Positions 35,182-43,595 of a DNA stretch of 64,000 nt are shown in pieces. Made by a program: the position numbers and the translations under genes. This DNA is from a virus, in IMG/VR virus record IMGVR_UViG_3300047200_000500, positions 62,001 through 126,000 of that record. One strand, given 5' to 3'. The first letter of the stretch is position 1. Each line of letters opens with the position of its first letter. The notes beneath the pieces were generated by a model. It searched no databases, was not told the DNA's origin, and saw nothing but the letters and a program-made list of their open reading frames with translations.

Positions 35182-35892
35182 ATGGACCTCTCCAAAATCG
35201 AAGCAATCCTCAAAAAGATGAACATCTCTGAGGAAGCTATCAAGGAATTCACTACCACTGTTAGTGAGCATTTTGTTTCTAAGGAAAAGGCGCTCAAAGA
35301 AGAGTTTACCCAACGTTTAAATAAAGCTAAACAAGTGTGTGTTGAAGAAGTTGAAGCACACAAATCAAACCTTTCTCGTGGTGTCCAGCGCTTCTTAGAA
35401 GCTAAGGTCACTACAATCGAAAAAGCTGCTTCCAAAAAGCATGCTATTGAGGAGTCTGAAGCTACCACCAAACTCAAGCATCTCAAAGCATTGCTTGAGG
35501 GAATAAATGTGGATAGCGCTCAAACCAATCAGGCTCTCCAGGCTGTCAAGGAAGAGAAGGCTGCTGTTGAGAAACAGCTTGTTGAATCTCGCGAAGCACT
35601 GCAACGCGAGAAGGCTAAGGCCGGTAAGCTCTCGGAAATAGCTGAAAAGTCCATGGCACGGCAGAAGGACCTTGAAGGTAAGCTGCAGTTAGTGGAAAAG
35701 AAGCTGGAAGAGAGTAAGGTTGCTCCAGTCCAGGAGAAGACCTTGGCAGAAGAGAAGCAATCTGCGGCTAAGCCTCAGACGACAGTAGTGGCGGAGAGTA
35801 CCAAGCAGAATGCTGCTAAGCCTACCGCTAAGCCTGCTCAGAACGAGCCATCGAATGAAATCGATGACATCGCCCAGTCCCTGGAATCCTGA
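35182..35892 (+). CDS. 22: Prohead scaffold protein gp22-like
   Basis: A 236-residue protein, helical with long coiled-coil segments (QALQAVKEEKAAVEKQLVES, SMARQKDLEGKLQLVEKKLE), followed by an Ala/Lys/Pro/Gln-rich linker and a short C-terminal helix (NEIDDIAQSLES). T4 gp22 (269 residues) forms the core around which gp23 assembles and is degraded by gp21. Directly upstream of gp23, as in T4. The 3' half is visibly GC-richer than most genes here, leading into the GC-rich capsid gene. Shine-Dalgarno AAGGA. Confidence 0.8.
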   Translation: MDLSKIEAILKKMNISEEAIKEFTTTVSEHFVSKEKALKEEFTQRLNKAKQVCVEEVEAHKSNLSRGVQRFLEAKVTTIEKAASKKHAIEESEATTKLKHLKALLEGINVDSAQTNQALQAVKEEKAAVEKQLVESREALQREKAKAGKLSEIAEKSMARQKDLEGKLQLVEKKLEESKVAPVQEKTLAEEKQSAAKPQTTVVAESTKQNAAKPTAKPAQNEPSNEIDDIAQSLES

Positions 35893-35927
35893 ACCCTCTA
35901 TCAACCCTCCCACCAACGGAGATCCAA

Positions 35928-36839
35928 GTGAACAAGCGTCAAGAAGTCCTCTTAACTGAGGCTAAGAAGAACGAACAGGTCCACAAGTGGGCCAAAGTTC
36001 TCAACAAAATGCCCGAAGTCAAGTCCCGCAGCAAAATGGGACTCATGGCTTCGATCATGGAAAACCAGTACAACCACATGAAGGGCGGCGGCGGAAGCCG
36101 TATCCTTTTTGAGGATGCTACCACCACCAACAACATCGCGGACTTCACCCGCTTTGCCCTCCCCCTCCTGCGCAAGAGCTACCCCAAGCTCATCGCTGAC
36201 GGCCTCGTGGGCGTGCAGCCCATGTCGCAGCCCGCTTCGCTGATCTTCTACGTCCGCTATCGGTATGGCATCAGCAAGGGCCAGACTGTTGCTGGTACGC
36301 AGATCATGCGTCAGAACACCTCGCAGGCTTACGCTCGTCAGAATGGCTGGGCGCTTGATCCTTACTACAGCTCGCAGACTGTTAAGGACGAGAACCTCAC
36401 CATCGCTGGTGGCGTGATCAGCGGTCAACTGGCCCAGAAGCCTGTTCTGGCTGGTACCGTGGTGGTCAACGTCTACGCAGCTGACACCAACTCGTGCGAC
36501 ACCCCCACCCCGCTGCTCCAGGTTAGCTTCGACAGCAAGGGCGCACCCGACAACGTTCTTATTGGCAACGTGACTGGTCTGACGATCGACACCTCGACAA
36601 GTGGTGCTACGTCCTTCAACCACAACACTGGCACTGTGAACATCACCGTTTCAAGCGGTACGTTCCCAGTTGGTGCCTTTGCGACTGTCGATTACGAGTT
36701 CGACCTTGAGAACAACCCCTTCCAGCCGGAAGTGACTCTCTCGATCGACAGCGACTCGGTTTCGGCCATCACCCGCAAGCTGAAGACCTCGTGGAGCCTT
36801 GAGGCTGCTCAGGATCTCCGTGCACAACATGGACGCTGA
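35928..36839 (+). CDS. 23: Major capsid protein gp23, N-terminal part
   Basis: From GTG 35928 (CGGAG upstream), 303 residues. A processing site ILFE-DATTTNN at residue 62 corresponds to T4 gp23 cleavage at Glu65; after it comes FALPLLRKSYPKLIADGLVG and VQPMSQPASLIFYVRYRYG, as in T4. The frame ends ...SLEAAQDLRA-QHGR-stop, where T4 reads AQDLKAIHGLDAE. The true continuation, VHNMDAEATL, is in the +1 frame at 36820. One missing copy of a CGTGC tandem (CGTGCCGTGC to CGTGC) would restore DLRAVHNMDAE exactly. Strongly GC-rich codon use, as expected for the most abundant virion protein. Confidence 0.9.
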   Translation: MNKRQEVLLTEAKKNEQVHKWAKVLNKMPEVKSRSKMGLMASIMENQYNHMKGGGGSRILFEDATTTNNIADFTRFALPLLRKSYPKLIADGLVGVQPMSQPASLIFYVRYRYGISKGQTVAGTQIMRQNTSQAYARQNGWALDPYYSSQTVKDENLTIAGGVISGQLAQKPVLAGTVVVNVYAADTNSCDTPTPLLQVSFDSKGAPDNVLIGNVTGLTIDTSTSGATSFNHNTGTVNITVSSGTFPVGAFATVDYEFDLENNPFQPEVTLSIDSDSVSAITRKLKTSWSLEAAQDLRAQHGR

Positions 36840-37422
36840 GGCCACCCTGACCGACCTGATGGGTGATGAGATCGTCGCTGAGATTGATCGTGAGATCATC
36901 AACGACCTGATCATCGCTTCCAGCATCCGCGCCACCCACAACTTTGCCACCGCAGCCGGTGCTTCGGTCAACTTCATTGACCGTAACATCGCCCTGTTGT
37001 ACAAGACCCTGGAAGTGGCGAACGTCATCCATCGTACCACACTCCGTGGTCCGGCCAACTGGATGGTGACTTCGGCTGATATCTCAAGCAAGTTTGAGCA
37101 GCTGAACGACTTCCGTGGTAGCGACGTGCTGGCCACCGATGGAATCGACATTGGCATCACCAATGCTGGAACCATTCAGGGCAAGCTGAAGCTCTACAAG
37201 GATCCTCTCTTCCCCAACTGCAAGATCCTGATGGGCTTCAAGGGTAACAGCGCACTGGATGCGGGTTACTTCTACGCCCCCTATATCCCGCTGCTCAGCA
37301 CCCCGACTGTGCTTGATCCAAACAGCTATACCCCTAGTAAAGGCGTGATGACCAGATACGGGAAAAAGCTGATAGAAGATGGTGGGTTGTTCTATGGAAC
37401 TATTAACGTCAGCAACCTGTAA
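36820..37422 (+). CDS. 23: Major capsid protein gp23, C-terminal part (frame break)
   Basis: Begins at the codon for VHNMDAEATLTDLM and continues to a normal C-terminus (GGLFYGTINVSNL), 200 residues. It matches the C-terminal half of gp23 (EINREVIDWI region of T4 corresponds to EIDREIINDLI here). There is no ribosome-binding site, and the open frame upstream (TTG 36799) overlaps the N-terminal part, so this is not an independent gene. Together with 35928-36819 it forms one gp23 of about 505 residues (T4: 521 precursor). A terminator follows at 37449. Confidence 0.88.
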   Translation: MHNMDAEATLTDLMGDEIVAEIDREIINDLIIASSIRATHNFATAAGASVNFIDRNIALLYKTLEVANVIHRTTLRGPANWMVTSADISSKFEQLNDFRGSDVLATDGIDIGITNAGTIQGKLKLYKDPLFPNCKILMGFKGNSALDAGYFYAPYIPLLSTPTVLDPNSYTPSKGVMTRYGKKLIEDGGLFYGTINVSNL

Positions 37423-37448
37423 TTCGGATCAGAAGTAGTCGAAAGACG

Positions 37449-37488
37449 CATCGAACCCCAGGTGAAAGCCTGGGGTTCGATGTTTTTG
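37449..37488 (+). terminator. Terminator after gp23
   Basis: CATCGAACCCCAGG (37449-37462) pairs perfectly with the complement at 37469-37482 around TGAAAG, followed by TTTTTG. A strong intrinsic terminator at the end of the scaffold-capsid unit, before the selfish gene at 37597. Confidence 0.9.
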
Positions 37489-37596
37489 TACATAGAAATG
37501 CCCATAAGAAGCCTGTAAAAATAATATGATGTAAACAGTAAATAATTGTGTTAAATTGCAAAATATATAAAATAAGAGCACTTCTATGGAGAACAC

Positions 37597-39321
37597 ATGA
37601 AGTATTTTTTTGAAGAAGTATCCAAATTGTATGAGCAAGGAAAATCGCAAAAACAGATATCTGATGAATTAGGTTGTGGTCTTAATACTGTTCGTAGAAG
37701 AATGAAAGAATTAAAATTGGGTGGTAAATCAAAAGGGATAAGAAATTATCAGATTAATGAATCTGTTTTTGATAATATTAATACAGAAGAAAAAGCTTAT
37801 TGGCTTGGATTTTTATTGGCTGATGGTTGTATTGCCAAGTCTGCAAAAACAAGAAGAGCAATAAAAGTATCAATACAAATAAGAGATAAAGAACATTTAC
37901 TAAGATTAGCTAAATTTTTTAATTTTAATGGTAAGTATATTTTCGATAAGAGAAATAATCATGAAAGAATTGGATTTGTTTTTAATTCTGTTAGGTTATG
38001 CAATAAATTAATAGAATATGGATGGCTTGAGTTCAAAGAAAATGGCGATACTAAAATATTAAATATTAACGAAAATTTATTTAGTCATTTGTTCCGTGGA
38101 TATTTTGATGGTGATGGATGTATTTCAAATTGGATTAATAAAAAGAAAACATGGTATATCCATATAGTATCAAATAATCGTAAGCCACTTGAATATTTTA
38201 ATTCAAAAGTTCCAGTAAGTTCAGTAGTTAAAGATAGGATTAATAAAAAATCTGGCAATAAAACATATACGATAAAATGGAGTGGGCTAAACAATGTTAG
38301 ATCAATGATTGGTTATATTTATGATAATAGTAATATTTATTTAAAGAGAAAATTTATAAGATGTTCCAATATTGATAATGATTTATTTGTGTTTAGATCA
38401 ATTCATTCGTTTAGTTTTAATGGAATTAAAAGAACCAATGATATAGATAAAATAGTTTGTGAAAGATTAATAGAATCATTTTCTAATATTTTAATTGATT
38501 ATGGTTGGTCGAATCCACAATTTGATTATGAATATGATATCAATGAATTAAAAAAATTTGATATTAATAAATGTATATGTGAAAATTCATTAATAACTGT
38601 TAATGGTAAAACTCCTGGAAATGATACAATTTTACATTTCCAATCTGATATTTGGAAAATAAGTCAAAATTCAAAACCATCAATATATGAATTGTCAAAT
38701 CATAAAAATATTGTAATTAAGGCTATTAATCAATTTTTTAAACAAGACAATAGTTCCTTATCATCAACTAGACTTATTAGAGAATTACAATTTGCTGGAT
38801 TTACAAAAGCGTCAATCTTGTCTGTTCCAGTAATCATGGCAGCAATTAAAAAATTCAATTTGTCTGGTAGTTGGTTTGATCCGTGTGCTGGATGGGGAAA
38901 TAGATTATTAGCTGCTCATATTCTGAAGATTGATTACAATTGTACTGATCCAGGAATTTGTTATGAAGGATTAAAAGAATTATCTTCTAATATAAAATCA
39001 ACTGCAACTGTTCAAAACAAAAAATGGCAAGATGCTGAATGGATTAATTGTGGATTTGTATTAACATCACCTCCTTTTTGGAATAAAGAAAATTATTTAG
39101 ATAATGTTGATTACGGAACATATGATAAATGGTGTGGTGAATTTTTATTTCCATTAATAGAGAAATCTAAACAATATTCACAAAATATTGTTTTTCATGT
39201 TGATAAAAGAATGATTAGCAGTATATCTGAAAAGTATAATACTGAGATTGTTCCACTGACTTCCTCAAATAGACATAAAATGCCAACTGAATATTTTATA
39301 AAAATTAATGAATGTATTTAA
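37597..39321 (+). CDS. LAGLIDADG homing endonuclease fused to a methyltransferase-like domain
   Basis: A 574-residue protein with three parts. Residues about 9-42 form a resolvase-like helix-turn-helix (SQKQISDELGCGLNTVRRRM). Residues about 60-280 carry two LAGLIDADG motifs, AYWLGFLLADG (67-77) and RGYFDGDG (167-174), as in a monomeric homing endonuclease. Residues about 420-560 look like a Rossmann methyltransferase: FDPCAGWGNR (427-436, SAM loop) and TSPPFW (490-495, the NPPY-type catalytic motif). It sits just after gp23 and its terminator, with its own GGAG. Probably a free-standing mobile gene; the methyltransferase part is unusual. Confidence 0.75.
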   Translation: MKYFFEEVSKLYEQGKSQKQISDELGCGLNTVRRRMKELKLGGKSKGIRNYQINESVFDNINTEEKAYWLGFLLADGCIAKSAKTRRAIKVSIQIRDKEHLLRLAKFFNFNGKYIFDKRNNHERIGFVFNSVRLCNKLIEYGWLEFKENGDTKILNINENLFSHLFRGYFDGDGCISNWINKKKTWYIHIVSNNRKPLEYFNSKVPVSSVVKDRINKKSGNKTYTIKWSGLNNVRSMIGYIYDNSNIYLKRKFIRCSNIDNDLFVFRSIHSFSFNGIKRTNDIDKIVCERLIESFSNILIDYGWSNPQFDYEYDINELKKFDINKCICENSLITVNGKTPGNDTILHFQSDIWKISQNSKPSIYELSNHKNIVIKAINQFFKQDNSSLSSTRLIRELQFAGFTKASILSVPVIMAAIKKFNLSGSWFDPCAGWGNRLLAAHILKIDYNCTDPGICYEGLKELSSNIKSTATVQNKKWQDAEWINCGFVLTSPPFWNKENYLDNVDYGTYDKWCGEFLFPLIEKSKQYSQNIVFHVDKRMISSISEKYNTEIVPLTSSNRHKMPTEYFIKINECI

Positions 39322-39385
39322 TTTTAGAGCATCAGCCGCAGGTCGGCATAGCTACGATCCCAAATGTGGAAAGTAGCAACGGGAA

Positions 39386-40657
39386 ATGAATCCTAGTCGC
39401 CTGCGGCGTCTCAACGAGGACGCCATGCCAGCTTCAACAAGTACAAATGATAAACGGTCTAATTTTAATAGACCATCAGAAGGACCAATCATTGTTGATA
39501 ATGATGATATAATTATCAAACCTCTCACGCCTGGACGGCGAACTGTTATAATTTCTAAAGATGGAACTTGTGACATAGTTTCAGATCCAACCATCAAAGA
39601 ATTAACTGAAACTATAAAATTATTGGCATCAAAATTTAGTGATTTATATAAGAAAGATCTTAATGGAAGAATGGATGAATCAGCCATAGCGGCGTCTGAA
39701 GCATTTCAAAAGCAAATTAATGATTGGGAAATTGTTAAAAAAGAACTTAATGTGAATGATAAACAGAAAAAATTTCCACTTTCTAATGCTTATGCAAAAG
39801 AGATGATATGGCATCAAACCAATGGTTTTAATAGGAATATTAGAGTTTTTTCTTTAAAATATCGTCCAAATGGTGACATCATTAAAGATGACATTATTAA
39901 AGATGGCTACATGATATTAACACCATTTACATATAAAAAGAATAATACTAAAAAATTTTTATTTAAAAAAGTTGATGGAGAATGGAAAATGGATATCAAT
40001 AAAAAATTGCAAGTTCTTTGGTATAAAAATGAACTTATAGCAATAATTTCTCAAGAAACAATCGTTACCAGTGGTGGGGCTATTTGGAATTCTAAATATG
40101 ATAGCATTTTTGATCTATCATTTTATAAGGCTAATTTTATTAAATTTCAAGATGGATCAATGAAGGAAAATGGCGTTAATGGTATTACTAATGAAGTATT
40201 ATTATCCATATTAATAAATCGGTTTGATGATATGGATCGCGATGACGATAAAAAAATCTTAGAATTATTACAAAGTGCTAGGTTGTGGATGTATAAGCGT
40301 ATTTTGGATAAACACATTAGCGAATACAATTCAGATAACACTACAAATTTTGAACCAATAAGGCAAGGTTGCCCATGTAAAACTATACCAGAATATGAAG
40401 AATATGAGAAAAAACATGGCGAATGTCCGTGTAAATATGTCAGGAAATTAAGTGTTGGTAGTAAATTTAAAAAAGATGATGAAAAGTGTATATGGGAAAT
40501 TGTTGATTATGGTATTGCATATGATGGGTACACACCAACATATAAAGTAATTAACGAACATGGAATTAGTGGTGAAGAATATGCCAAAATTGTTGATGAC
40601 GTGATGCTCGGTAAATTTAATAGTGATAAAATATACAGGAGGTTAAGGTTGATATGA
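39386..40657 (+). CDS. Hypothetical protein with [LI]xE leader
   Basis: A 423-residue protein, no recognised domain. It opens MNPSRLRRLNE-DAMP, a Leu-x-Glu leader encoded by visibly GC-richer DNA than the rest. Near the C-terminus is a Cys-rich segment with two CPCK motifs (GCPCKTIPEY, GECPCKYVRK), possibly metal-binding, within a short domain (SVGSKFKKDDEKCIWEIVDYG). Stop and next start overlap (ATGA at 40654). An internal tandem DIIKD repeat is present. Function unknown; packaging is suggested only by the leader. Confidence 0.6.
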   Translation: MNPSRLRRLNEDAMPASTSTNDKRSNFNRPSEGPIIVDNDDIIIKPLTPGRRTVIISKDGTCDIVSDPTIKELTETIKLLASKFSDLYKKDLNGRMDESAIAASEAFQKQINDWEIVKKELNVNDKQKKFPLSNAYAKEMIWHQTNGFNRNIRVFSLKYRPNGDIIKDDIIKDGYMILTPFTYKKNNTKKFLFKKVDGEWKMDINKKLQVLWYKNELIAIISQETIVTSGGAIWNSKYDSIFDLSFYKANFIKFQDGSMKENGVNGITNEVLLSILINRFDDMDRDDDKKILELLQSARLWMYKRILDKHISEYNSDNTTNFEPIRQGCPCKTIPEYEEYEKKHGECPCKYVRKLSVGSKFKKDDEKCIWEIVDYGIAYDGYTPTYKVINEHGISGEEYAKIVDDVMLGKFNSDKIYRRLRLI

Positions 40658-40974
40658 TTTTCTTCATTGATTTTGATGGTACTGTCTGCCCAGATGGTGA
40701 TCCGCAGCCAGAATGCCGCGAGGTATTAAAAAAGTTAAAAGAAGATAATCATACCATAGTAATGTATTCGTGTAGGTCTAATCCTAGTTGTGTTTTTGAC
40801 CATGAACAAGCCACTAAAGAGATGATTGAATATTTGAAGAAACATGATATCCCGTTTGATGGAATAGAACCTAACAAGCCATTTTTCAATTTTATTATAG
40901 ATGATCGGGCATTAGGCATACCATTAACCAAGGCTGGGGATGTAGATTGGGCGAAGATTAAAACATTAATTTAA
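40654..40974 (+). CDS. HAD-family phosphatase-like protein
   Basis: A 106-residue HAD-superfamily hydrolase. Motif I is IDFDGT with nucleophile Asp6 and acid Asp8, motif II is YSCRS, and motif IV FIIDDRALGIP provides the metal-binding acids; a conserved Lys lies between. The cap is minimal. Substrate unknown: small phage HADs include nucleotidases and polynucleotide-phosphatase-like proteins. Coupled to the upstream gene (ATGA), followed by a terminator. Confidence 0.8.
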   Translation: MIFFIDFDGTVCPDGDPQPECREVLKKLKEDNHTIVMYSCRSNPSCVFDHEQATKEMIEYLKKHDIPFDGIEPNKPFFNFIIDDRALGIPLTKAGDVDWAKIKTLI

Positions 40975-40981
40975 ATATACG

Positions 40982-41015
40982 GCCCCAACAGAAATGTTGG
41001 GGCTTATTGTTTTTG
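40982..41015 (+). terminator. Terminator after the HAD gene
   Basis: GCCCCAAC (40982-40989) pairs with GTTGGGGC (40996-41003) around AGAAAT, followed by TTATTGTTTTT. Clear intrinsic terminator. Confidence 0.88.
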
Positions 41016-41025
41016 TATATAAGAC

Positions 41026-41898
41026 ATGGACTTGATTTTAGATGATAGACCACAACATGATTTTAATCGTTGGTATCACGACATATTGATAAAATCAGGA
41101 TTGTTTACTGTAAAATATGGGCGGATGTCAGAACATGACAGAATGCTTGAATTAGATAAAGTAGTGTATAAAAAAGGCAGACGACACCGGCATGGACAGA
41201 TATCATTTGCTAGGGTAGATGGTAAATTAGTGGTTTTCGATACCCAATTTGGTGATGGTTTTTCAGCAGATTATTTAAAGAATGGATTATTAAACAAAAT
41301 ACCAACTGCAGCTTACATTAAGTATAAACAAAATCCAGAATTACAAAAATTATTAAATTGTCCTCTTGTAGTATGGTCAATGTTCCCAGCTGGATGGGAG
41401 TTGGTTAATAAATTCATTTATAATTCTCATTATTCAAAATACAATATAATGGCGTCTGGCATGCATAGTTTAAAGGTAATGCAAAGAGTTGATTGGTTTG
41501 AACATGCTAAAACAATAGGTATTGATACTAAAATTGCAATACCAGGTACACAATATCTTGAATTGTTGAAGAAATCTAGATTTGGAATAATTTTATCAAT
41601 AAGAGATGAGAAAAACACCAGAGAATATGAATTCATATCAAATTTTATGCCGTTAGCATTAAATTATAAACCAGAATTTGAATTTGATTTTTATCCTGGT
41701 GAACATTATTTGTATATTAAAAATATTAGTGACTTATCTAGAATATTAACTGAAGACACATATAAATACAGTGCTAAATCTAAATACATATGGGAAAATT
41801 ATTTTAGGCCAGACATGGCATCTAAAATATTATTAAATAAGATAAAGCCTCATAATGGGGTATTGAATAGTTACAAGAGTTTGATGAGTAAAACTTAA
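41026..41898 (+). CDS. Hypothetical protein, possibly GT-B glycosyltransferase-like
   Basis: A 290-residue protein. The C-terminal half shows a layout similar to the nucleotide-sugar half of GT-B enzymes: YLELLKKSRFGIILSIRDE, then EYEFISNFMPLALNYK and a Pro/Gly loop, ending in a helix (ISDLSRILTEDTY). The N-terminus has a basic HRHGQ segment. No strict catalytic signature, so the call is tentative. It begins right after a terminator, with no clear Shine-Dalgarno. A role in sugar modification of DNA, capsid or host surface cannot be decided. Confidence 0.5.
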   Translation: MDLILDDRPQHDFNRWYHDILIKSGLFTVKYGRMSEHDRMLELDKVVYKKGRRHRHGQISFARVDGKLVVFDTQFGDGFSADYLKNGLLNKIPTAAYIKYKQNPELQKLLNCPLVVWSMFPAGWELVNKFIYNSHYSKYNIMASGMHSLKVMQRVDWFEHAKTIGIDTKIAIPGTQYLELLKKSRFGIILSIRDEKNTREYEFISNFMPLALNYKPEFEFDFYPGEHYLYIKNISDLSRILTEDTYKYSAKSKYIWENYFRPDMASKILLNKIKPHNGVLNSYKSLMSKT

Positions 41899-41912
41899 AA
41901 TAGGTAATTGAA

Positions 41913-42245
41913 ATGAAAAAAGTTATTAAATATAGATTAAATGCTAATGGCACGATACCAACTTTTCTTTATTTAGGAAGTGATGGTGTTGGTGGAATGT
42001 ATTCATTTGATACTAAAGATCATGCACCTCCACAAGAATTGTTATTGATCGGAATTAGCATTGATAATCCAGTAGTTGGAGAATTTGAAGTAATACCAAC
42101 AAAAGCTGATCTTGAATCCTATCTTATCTCTATTAGTGCTGGCTGGACTTATTGTACAAAACCAGGAACTAATCCAATTCCCTTTGATCCAGTTACTGCA
42201 GCAACGTATGTATGGGATAGACTAAATGCTCTTAATACCAAATAA
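41913..42245 (+). CDS. Hypothetical protein
   Basis: A 110-residue beta-rich protein (KYRLNANGTIPTFLYLGSDG) with no recognised domain, ending in a helical segment (ATYVWDRLNALNTK). Preceded by AGGTAATTGAA as a weak Shine-Dalgarno. It lies 10 bp before the HExxH protein gene. Confidence 0.58.
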   Translation: MKKVIKYRLNANGTIPTFLYLGSDGVGGMYSFDTKDHAPPQELLLIGISIDNPVVGEFEVIPTKADLESYLISISAGWTYCTKPGTNPIPFDPVTAATYVWDRLNALNTK

Positions 42246-42255
42246 AATATAAAAT

Positions 42256-43131
42256 ATGATTACTAAGCAAGATATTATAGTCGAAAACAAAAATGGAATA
42301 TTCCTTATTCCAGAAGGTACTGAAATAGCAGCTGTTGATCAAACTAAGGTTGATGAATATAGAAAGGCGTTTATAGATAGTATCGGTAATGCTAAAGTTG
42401 AACAATACAGAGAAAGTGAGCCATCCGAAGAACAGACTAGAGATCATCCAGGAGTTGCTGGATATGAATTCATTGTTAATACAATAAAATTTCCAATTAA
42501 TGTAAATATACAATCTGCAGCAGATATGGCTGCATTTAAAGTAGCTTTATTTGATGAGGAACAAGAATTTGGTGAAACTGATAATATTTATACTTTTATA
42601 GATAACCCAGTAGATTATGTTTCAAGAATTGAAACACTCGATTCAGATTATGGCGATGTCTATAATGGGTGGACTGAATTTGGTGTCAGTAGAGAGGGTG
42701 GAAAGTTCTATTTCAAAGGTGATTTTCAATCATCAAGTGATGATGGCAATTTTTTAAATTTCAATAATTGGGCTAAAAATAAATCATTTTCAATAACCCA
42801 AATGCCAGGTAAACCAAAGCCTGATTGGTCGAAGAAGGGTGAACCAGTTCCTAATCTTCAAGTAAGGGGTGATTCTGGCGAATCAGTCGGTGGCGTGCAA
42901 CGCCATGAAGGCAGCCACTTAGTTGATAAATCGATAAAATCATTAACTGGTGATAGAGAATATAAATTATTGAAGACTTATAAGGATTATGTTGATAATA
43001 AATATGCGAGCAAGCGTCAAGCTAGCGAATATGATAAGAAGAAATATGCGGAATTTGTGGCGCAAAAGAAAGCAGGAAAATTAAACGTTAAGGCATTAGA
43101 ATCTGCCTTGAAAGCTTTAAGAGGATATTGA
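42256..43131 (+). CDS. Hypothetical protein with HExxH zincin-like motif
   Basis: A 291-residue protein. Residues 217-224 read HEGSHLVD, the HExxH pattern of zinc metallopeptidases with a following Asp, flanked by helices. The region before it is Gly/Pro-rich; the C-terminus is Lys/Tyr-rich helical. N-terminus has IIVE-NKNG at residues 7-10, an [LI]-x-E leader variant. A third zinc ligand could not be fixed, so protease activity is only a hypothesis. Confidence 0.55.
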   Translation: MITKQDIIVENKNGIFLIPEGTEIAAVDQTKVDEYRKAFIDSIGNAKVEQYRESEPSEEQTRDHPGVAGYEFIVNTIKFPINVNIQSAADMAAFKVALFDEEQEFGETDNIYTFIDNPVDYVSRIETLDSDYGDVYNGWTEFGVSREGGKFYFKGDFQSSSDDGNFLNFNNWAKNKSFSITQMPGKPKPDWSKKGEPVPNLQVRGDSGESVGGVQRHEGSHLVDKSIKSLTGDREYKLLKTYKDYVDNKYASKRQASEYDKKKYAEFVAQKKAGKLNVKALESALKALRGY

Positions 43132-43163
43132 TTTTTATTTGTGATTAATGTATTTAATAATTA

Positions 43164-43595
43164 ATGTCAGATAATTATATTCTGTTTACAACTTCAGATC
43201 TCGTAAACGAGCTTAGAAAATATTCTAACGCTTATGCTTTAATATATGTTAAACATGATGAAGATGTTGGGCCAAATGCTATAAAAACTCAAATAAATTG
43301 TTTTGAAACTGCAAAAATGCAAGTATTTGGGCTTACTGCTAAATTAAATTGGTGGTTAAAGGACAGATTAAAACCACAAAATAAATCCAATATTGAATAT
43401 GATGATACTGCTGCTTTATCAATTAATAAAGAAGGTAAAGAAATATTAGAAATATTAAAAAGCCGATGTAATGCTGGCGTTGCTGCTATTGTGTTTAAAG
43501 ATGAACATGAAGTGTTTTTACTTAATTGGGAATCAGCAAAAGGACAGTCAATTGGTTTAGCTACTGAATTGTATGAAAAGATCATGGAGCAATAA
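43164..43595 (+). CDS. Hypothetical protein
   Basis: A 143-residue alpha/beta protein (MSDNYILFTTSDLVNELRK) with no recognised family. The segment CFETAKMQVFGLTAKLNWWL and a C-terminal helix (LATELYEKIMEQ) are notable. It ends immediately before the next ATG (TAAATGG). Confidence 0.57.
   Translation: MSDNYILFTTSDLVNELRKYSNAYALIYVKHDEDVGPNAIKTQINCFETAKMQVFGLTAKLNWWLKDRLKPQNKSNIEYDDTAALSINKEGKEILEILKSRCNAGVAAIVFKDEHEVFLLNWESAKGQSIGLATELYEKIMEQ

Noticed and set aside
35952-36623. Minus-strand ORF of 223 codons opposite gp23
   Set aside because: Shadow of the GC-rich capsid gene; protein is Val/Asp-rich without any domain, and the opposite frame encodes the conserved gp23.
36651-37175. Minus-strand ORF of 174 codons opposite the capsid C-terminus
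   Set aside because: Same cause: antisense of GC-rich gp23 codons.
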